The translations under genes and the position numbers were made by a program. DNA of 19,518 nt from Flavobacteriaceae bacterium UBA2765 (GTDB taxonomy: Bacteria; Bacteroidota; Bacteroidia; Flavobacteriales; Flavobacteriaceae): contig DEIV01000029.1 of the NCBI GenBank assembly GCA_002352665.1, forward strand, positions 1-19,518. Direction: 5' to 3'. How positions within the stretch are numbered: position 1 is the stretch's first letter; each line of letters opens with the position of its first letter. The notes beneath the pieces are model-generated. The model saw only the letters and a list, made by a program, of their open reading frames with translations. It was not told the origin of the DNA and made no database searches. Shown in pieces: positions 15,072 to 19,518 of this stretch.

Positions 15072-16214
15072 CTAGCCCTGTGTTAAAGCTTGTTCAATAT
15101 CAGTAATAATATCTTTTACATCTTCTATACCTACAGAAAGACGTAATAAATTATCAGAAATACCTATTTCGTCGCGTTGTGCTGCAGACAATAAGGCATG
15201 TGAAGTTATAGAAGGCATTAAAATAGTGGACTCTACACCTGCTAAACTCATTGAAGGTTTAATTAATTTTAACTTATTTTGAAATTGAATTGCATCCAAT
15301 TCATCTTTAAGTTCAAAAGATAACATACCTCCAAATCCGTGCATTTGTTCTTTTGCAATATTATGATTGGGATGACTCTCCAAACCTGGATAATACACTT
15401 TTTCAATGGCTGAATGTTGCTCTAAATATGTAGCCATAAACTGTGCATTTGTATTGTGCCGGTCTACGCGTACACCCAATGTTTTTATACTTCTTTCTAA
15501 TAAATAGCACATAAAATCGCTTAAATTACCTCCTAAATTTTTGGCCTTATTCCAAATGATATCTATATTTTCTACTGTTGAAGCAACTGCTCCCGCAGAA
15601 ATATCGCTGTGGCCACCTAAATATTTCGTAGCAGAGTGTATGACAATATTTACACCAAGATCTATAGGTGTAAGATTAATAGGCGAAGCAAAAGTATTAT
15701 CTATGATTGATAATAGCTCATATTTTTTAGCAACATCAGCAACAGCTTTCACATCTGTTATACTCAGCAATGGATTTGATGGTGTTTCTAAATAAATAAT
15801 TTTTGTATTTTTTTTAATTTTCTCTTCAAAATCTTCTGCCTCTAAACCGTCTGTAAAAGAATATTCGATGCCCATTTTATGAAATTCTTCTTGAATCAAA
15901 TTGAAAGTACCCCCATAGATCTCATTTTGCAAAATAATATGATCTCCTTGGTTTAAAAAAGCAAGTAAGGTTGTACTTACCGCCGCCATACCGGAAGCAA
16001 AAGGTATTGCTGCTTCTGCATGTTCTAAAGCTGCTATTTTTGTACCTACTGCTTGTTGATTGGGAGTATTAAAATACCGAGGGTACCTTTTTATATCTAC
16101 ATCCATAAATGGATAAGAAGAGGTCATAAAAATTGGAGAAACTGCACCTCCAAATTGTGTGTCTTTTATTTCACCTGAATGCGTACATATAGTGTGTTTT
16201 CCTTTTATTGTCAT
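15072..16214 (-). CDS. Trans-sulfuration family PLP enzyme (cystathionine gamma-synthase/lyase type)
   Basis: The 380-residue protein is a Cys/Met-metabolism PLP-dependent enzyme of usual length. Visible features are FASGMAAVSTTLLAFLNQGD (72-91), the cofactor-stacking Tyr100 (NEIYGGT), Asp172 (IIDNTFASP) that holds the pyridine nitrogen, and the Schiff-base Lys197 in HSATKYLGGHSD. The end GVESTILMPSITSHA, then LLRLSVGIED, is typical. The family includes cystathionine gamma-synthase, cystathionine beta- or gamma-lyase and methionine gamma-lyase. These cannot be told apart reliably from motifs. The substrate-side motif reads YPRYFNTPN rather than the usual YSRxxNPT, which adds uncertainty. The gene is alone on its strand, and no methionine-pathway neighbour is present to decide the reaction. 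Confidence 0.9.
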   Translation of the reverse strand: MTIKGKHTICTHSGEIKDTQFGGAVSPIFMTSSYPFMDVDIKRYPRYFNTPNQQAVGTKIAALEHAEAAIPFASGMAAVSTTLLAFLNQGDHIILQNEIYGGTFNLIQEEFHKMGIEYSFTDGLEAEDFEEKIKKNTKIIYLETPSNPLLSITDVKAVADVAKKYELLSIIDNTFASPINLTPIDLGVNIVIHSATKYLGGHSDISAGAVASTVENIDIIWNKAKNLGGNLSDFMCYLLERSIKTLGVRVDRHNTNAQFMATYLEQHSAIEKVYYPGLESHPNHNIAKEQMHGFGGMLSFELKDELDAIQFQNKLKLIKPSMSLAGVESTILMPSITSHALLSAAQRDEIGISDNLLRLSVGIEDVKDIITDIEQALTQG

Positions 16215-16295
16215 ATTTGATTTTTTAAACCGAAACTAAAGTACAAAACTTAATCTTTATCTTTTCCGTTTTAAATATAAATATTATTCTGATTG

Positions 16296-16433
16296 TCCGT
16301 AATGTGACATAATTGGTTCGTCACCCTGAACTTGTTTCAGGGTCGCGTTCAACAAATAGCTGTAAATCAAACAGTAATGAGATGCTGAAACGAGTTCAGC
16401 ATGACGTTACGCTATATTATTACAATTTACGGA
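16296..16433. repeat. Imperfect inverted repeat with two internal hairpins
   Basis: The element is bounded by TCCGTAA (16296-16302) and its inverse TTACGGA (16427-16433). Each arm holds a small hairpin: ACCCTGAA/TTCAGGGT around a 5-base loop (16323-16343), and ATGCTGAA/TTCAGCAT around a 5-base loop (16382-16402). The arms are inverted copies of each other in degenerate form (CGTCACCCTGAACTTGTTTC against CGTCATGCTGAACTCGTTTC read from the other side). I recognise this TGAAACGAGTTCAGCATGAC wording as a common dispersed intergenic repeat of marine flavobacteria. It fills the 387-base gap between two genes and carries no protein. Confidence 0.8.
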
Positions 16434-16601
16434 TATACATAATATTATTTTAAAACAATCTAAAAGAGTAATCCGCCAGAGATGAATTATATTGAGAATC
16501 TATTTTAAAGGATAAATACTATCCTCGATACAATTTTTGTACGTTTCACTTCTAAAAATTACTCGAATTGACATATTATTCATTATTCTTAGCGGATTGC
16601 C

Positions 16602-18011
16602 CTATACTTTAACCTTTTTCCATTTTCCTTTTTTAAACAAGATCATCCCTACAACTGCTATTAAAATTTCTGCCAATGTGATTGCCCAAAAAACACCTGA
16701 AGGTCCAAAATCTAGAACAATGGCCAAAATATATGCAAAGGGTAATTGACATATCCAGAAACAAAAGAAGTTGATAATAGTTGGGGTTTTGGTATCTCCG
16801 GCTCCATTAAAAGACTGTATTACAACCATACCATAAGCATAAAACACATAACCTGCAGCTATAATTCGTAAGCATAAGGCACCATATTCTACAACATCAG
16901 ATTGATTACTAAACCATCCTAAAAGATTTGGAGCAAAAACGATATAAATTATTGAGACCAAACCCATAAAGTAAGCATTGTACTTCCCAGTTTTCCAAAC
17001 TGATCTTTCAGCCCGGTCAGGTTTTTTAGCTCCCAAATTTTGACCCACTAATGTTGCCGCAGCATTGCTCATCCCCCAAGCCGGCATCATAGTAAACATC
17101 ATAATACGAATAGCAATGGTATATCCTGCTAATACTTCGCTGCCAAATTCCGACATAATTCTCATTAAGAATACCCAACTGGAAGTTCCAATAAGAAATT
17201 GACCAATGCCTCCTATGGAGACTTTTATCAGGTTGAACATAATGGCTGTTCTAAATACCAAGTCTTTAACCTTAATTTTAATTTTGCTCCAACCGTAAAA
17301 TAACACAATCAATTGAAAAATCACTGCAGTACCTCTTCCAATTGTAGTTGCAATGGCCGCTCCTTCAACTCCATAGGCTGGAACCGGTCCAAACCCGAAA
17401 ATAAAAATTGGATCTAGAATAATATTTAAGCTATTGGATAAAATTAAGGTCCACATAGCAATGGAAGCATTACCGGCTCCTCTAAATATAGCATTGATTA
17501 AGAATAGCAACATAATGGTGACATTACCTCCCAGCAGCACTTTTGTATAGCCATAACCTTCGACTATCAAATCAGACTCTGCTCCCATCAAGGATAATAT
17601 CTCCCTTGGATATAAGATGCCTATCACACTAATTATTGCCGCAACACCAACTCCTAAAAATATGGCTTGTACTGCTGCTTGAGAGGCTCCTTTAATATCT
17701 TTCTCGCCAACTCTACGTGCAACAACGGCAGTCGCTGCCATACTTAAGCCAATAGCAACAGCATAAACCAATGTAATTACAGATTCTGTTAAACCAATAG
17801 TAGCAACCGCATTCACACTAACTTGTGACACATAGGCAATGTCGACAATGGCAAAGATAGATTCCATCATCATTTCTAGAATCATGGGTATAGAAAGCAT
17901 GAAAATTGCTTTACGAATACTGCCCGATGTAAATTCTTGCTCTTTACCAGCAAGTGCAATCTTTAAATACTTGAAGAATTTTTTAAATGAAATTTGATTA
18001 TTTGATCTCAT
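16602..18011 (-). CDS. MATE-family multidrug/sodium antiporter-type efflux transporter
   Basis: The 469-residue protein has a basic cytoplasmic start of about 28 residues and twelve membrane helices in two homologous halves. Half one begins SGSIRKAIFMLSIPMILEMMMES and includes the loop VVARRVGEKDIKGASQAA. Half two carries the corresponding NAAATLVGQNLGAKKPDRAE. These GE/NLGA loops and the FNGAGDTKTPTIIN segment near residue 405 are hallmarks of the NorM/DinF side of the MATE family. Such transporters expel drugs or metabolites in exchange for Na+ or H+. The substrate is unknown. The gene stands alone. A -7 element lies at 18125-18132 and a folded leader between it and the start codon. The length is usual. 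Confidence 0.93.
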   Translation of the reverse strand: MRSNNQISFKKFFKYLKIALAGKEQEFTSGSIRKAIFMLSIPMILEMMMESIFAIVDIAYVSQVSVNAVATIGLTESVITLVYAVAIGLSMAATAVVARRVGEKDIKGASQAAVQAIFLGVGVAAIISVIGILYPREILSLMGAESDLIVEGYGYTKVLLGGNVTIMLLFLINAIFRGAGNASIAMWTLILSNSLNIILDPIFIFGFGPVPAYGVEGAAIATTIGRGTAVIFQLIVLFYGWSKIKIKVKDLVFRTAIMFNLIKVSIGGIGQFLIGTSSWVFLMRIMSEFGSEVLAGYTIAIRIMMFTMMPAWGMSNAAATLVGQNLGAKKPDRAERSVWKTGKYNAYFMGLVSIIYIVFAPNLLGWFSNQSDVVEYGALCLRIIAAGYVFYAYGMVVIQSFNGAGDTKTPTIINFFCFWICQLPFAYILAIVLDFGPSGVFWAITLAEILIAVVGMILFKKGKWKKVKV

Positions 18012-18132
18012 GATATTTGTTATGTTAAAATAAAAAATACGGATAAGAAGAGGCCTTATCCTTTTTTTGGTGTCGAAAAGTAATCGACTATATCCGAAAA
18101 CATAACTTATACAATCATAAGCTACAAATGTA
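18012..18132 (-). promoter_or_regulatory. MATE gene promoter element and structured leader (attenuator candidate)
   Basis: On the minus strand a -7 match TACATTTG (18125-18132) precedes a leader of about 110 bases. In order it can form CTTAT/ATAAG, GTCGA/TCGAC (within 18072-18088), and GGATAAG/CTTATCC (18042-18062), the last followed by GTATTTTTTATTTT. The word CGGATA (about 18091-18096) lies further upstream in the leader. It can pair instead with TATCCG of the last stem, giving two exclusive folds. This is the layout of an attenuator. No -33 element is visible, and I recognise no known riboswitch class. Confidence 0.4.
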
Positions 18133-18272
18133 TGAAAAAAATAAAAAAGATAATTTTCCCTCCTTAATTCTAAAAATCACGACAAAATTGACACCATTAT
18201 CTATCTTTAATTATGCTCTATATGCAATTTTTATAAAAAATGACCGACCTTCGTATTATTAAAATTATCAAC

Positions 18273-18614
18273 ATGAAAAGTAATCACATCAACTATGTAG
18301 AATTCAAAGCGAGTGATCTTGAAAAAATAAAGAAATTCTACCAACAATCTTTTGGTTGGAGTTTTACAGATTATGGACCAACCTATACCGCTTTTTCTGA
18401 AAGTGGTCTGCAAGGTGGCTTTGAACTCACAGATAGTACCGTTAGCAACGGAGCTCTTGTTGTTTTGTACCACACAGACCTTATCAAGAGTAAAGAAAAT
18501 ATTACTAAAGCCGGAGGTGCCATTTCAAAAGATATTTTCTCTTTTCCTGGTGGACGCAGATTTCATTTCATAGACCCGGCGGGGAATGAACTTGCGGTGT
18601 GGTCGGATAAATAA
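18273..18614 (+). CDS. VOC-family (glyoxalase/bleomycin-resistance fold) protein
   Basis: The 113-residue protein forms one VOC module of two beta-alpha-beta-beta-beta units: NHINYVEFKASDLEKIKKFY (4-23), QSFGWSFTDYG (25-35), then FHFIDPAGNELAVW (97-110). His5 and Glu106 occupy positions commonly used for metal binding in this fold. The group that includes this pattern has mostly unknown substrates and is not specifically glyoxalase I. The frame is open back to ATG 18240. I prefer ATG 18273, since the domain starts directly with MKSNHINYVEF and the extra 11 residues match nothing expected. The gene is solitary and converges with the crotonase gene, with 124 bases between the stops. Confidence 0.85.
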   Translation: MKSNHINYVEFKASDLEKIKKFYQQSFGWSFTDYGPTYTAFSESGLQGGFELTDSTVSNGALVVLYHTDLIKSKENITKAGGAISKDIFSFPGGRRFHFIDPAGNELAVWSDK

Positions 18615-18738
18615 GTAAAAACAGGTTGTATTTTAATCATAGAGAATTATGATAAGGTGCTAAAAATTAGAAAACAATATCGCAGTTTAAAAACTTAATA
18701 AGTTTACAATTAATTTGAACGGAATTTCAGTAATAACC

Positions 18739-19440
18739 CTACGCATTGATAATAATTTCGGCTTTACTATCTGAATCAATCGCCTGCTTTAATTCTTCTA
18801 AGTAATGTTTACGAACTTTTAATTTCGTTTGAGCATGGGCTCTAAGATTTAATTTACTAAACATCTCCGCAATTTTAGTTGCCGTTGACATTAAAAATTC
18901 CTCTGGCACTACCCTGTCTAAAAAACCTGCGGTCATTGCATCTTTTGGATTATACATTTCGGCATTTATAACACTTCGTTCCAAAAAAACAGGAGCCAAG
19001 CGTGCTTTAGCCATAACAATGCCGGCATTATGCATGGTCATACCAATCATTACTTCATTTAAACCTATTTTAAAATCGCCTTCAACACCTATTCTATAAT
19101 CACAGGCCAATAATAAAAAAGCACCTTTTGCAACTGCATGTCCACTACAAGCCGCAATAATAGGTAACTTATATGACAACATTCGATAAACCAGTTTTGA
19201 GCCAGTCGTTACCAAGGCTTTTGCCGATTCAGGGCTTTCTGTCATTGTTTTCAAATCATAGCCGGCAGAAAACACACCCTCTTTTCCTGTTAATATGACT
19301 ACTTTTTGTGCTGCCTCTGCCTGGTCTAAGGCATTATTAAGTGCATCAATCACCTCATGAGAAATTGCATTTACTTTTCCGTTATTAATGGTAACAATAG
19401 CATAGTTATTTTCTTCAGTAAAATTGACGATTTGATTCAT
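18739..19440 (-). CDS. Crotonase/enoyl-CoA hydratase-isomerase family protein
   Basis: The 233-residue protein has the crotonase fold. The oxyanion hole comes from FSAGYDLK (57-64) and GHAVAKGAF (100-108). The usual GGGxELA segment reads KGAFLLLACD, so the first catalytic glutamate of true enoyl-CoA hydratases is missing. The second, Glu129 in GLNEVMIGM, is kept. One glutamate is what enoyl-CoA isomerases need, but crotonases catalyse many reactions on acyl-CoA thioesters. The protein is slightly shorter than the usual 255-260 residues. The gene is alone; no fatty-acid oxidation genes are near, so the pathway is open. Confidence 0.88.
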   Translation of the reverse strand: MNQIVNFTEENNYAIVTINNGKVNAISHEVIDALNNALDQAEAAQKVVILTGKEGVFSAGYDLKTMTESPESAKALVTTGSKLVYRMLSYKLPIIAACSGHAVAKGAFLLLACDYRIGVEGDFKIGLNEVMIGMTMHNAGIVMAKARLAPVFLERSVINAEMYNPKDAMTAGFLDRVVPEEFLMSTATKIAEMFSKLNLRAHAQTKLKVRKHYLEELKQAIDSDSKAEIIINA

Positions 19441-19499
19441 TTTTAAATGGATAAATTATGAGTAATTGGTATATAAGTTACACCTTGGCTTAAATTGCT

Positions 19500-19518
19500 A
19501 ATTAACGTGAGTTCGATA
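19500..19518. repeat. Right copy of the 19-bp terminal inverted repeat
   Basis: AATTAACGTGAGTTCGATA is the exact reverse complement of bases 6-24. It ends on the last base of the window, so the true outer limit of the repeat is not visible. See the left copy for interpretation. Confidence 0.7.

Noticed and set aside
6..19518. The whole window as a composite transposon or circular plasmid bounded by the terminal repeat
   Set aside because: The repeat is inverted, not direct, so it does not support a circular overlap. No transposase, replication or partition gene is present.

Overview
The window looks like chromosome from a member of the Flavobacteriaceae (phylum Bacteroidota). It is strongly AT-rich. 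The genes lack purine-rich Shine-Dalgarno sites, and several upstream regions carry the Bacteroidota-type promoter TTTG-N17-20-TAnnTTTG. Gene content also fits: a LytTR two-component pair, bacillithiol BshB1, a TPR lipoprotein of flavobacterial type, the YtxH/holin-like small operon, and a paired-hairpin repeat typical of marine flavobacteria. No insertion sequence, CRISPR array, phage gene or rRNA is visible. One tRNA (His) is present.

Layout. 119-1774 (-) encodes a secreted S41-type peptidase with C-terminal TPRs, ended by a strong terminator at 54-89. 1775-2226 holds a nested hairpin and a decayed copy of a LytTR DNA-binding domain. 2227-4041 (-) is a LytS-type histidine kinase and LytTR response regulator operon. 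4275-4838 (-) is an unassigned membrane protein. 4839-5310 holds the decayed 3' end of a uvrA-like gene on the + strand. 5311-6006 (-) is a secreted TPR protein with a good promoter. 6393-6466 (-) is tRNA-His with its own promoter and terminator. 6786-7484 (+) is a TPR lipoprotein. 7514-8230 (-) is bshB1.

8500-13819 (-) is the most interesting unit. Five co-directional genes encode, in transcription order, a LolA-fold periplasmic protein, two FtsX/MacB-type permeases, a LolD/MacB-type ATPase and an outer-membrane beta-barrel. Together they could span the whole envelope: an ABC motor in the inner membrane, a periplasmic carrier and an outer-membrane acceptor or exit. The likely cargo is a lipoprotein, lipid or other hydrophobic compound, but the sequence does not show which.

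14093-15029 (+) is a three-gene operon of small envelope proteins (YtxH, holin-like YqjE type, small partner) with a consensus promoter. 15072-16214 (-) is a PLP-dependent trans-sulfuration enzyme. 16296-16433 is a paired-hairpin repeat. 16602-18011 (-) is a MATE efflux transporter whose leader could fold as an attenuator. 18273-18614 (+) is a VOC/glyoxalase-fold protein and 18739-19440 (-) a crotonase-family protein.

The two ends of the window carry a perfect 19-bp inverted repeat (6-24 and 19500-19518), which may be a dispersed repeat at which the contig was cut.
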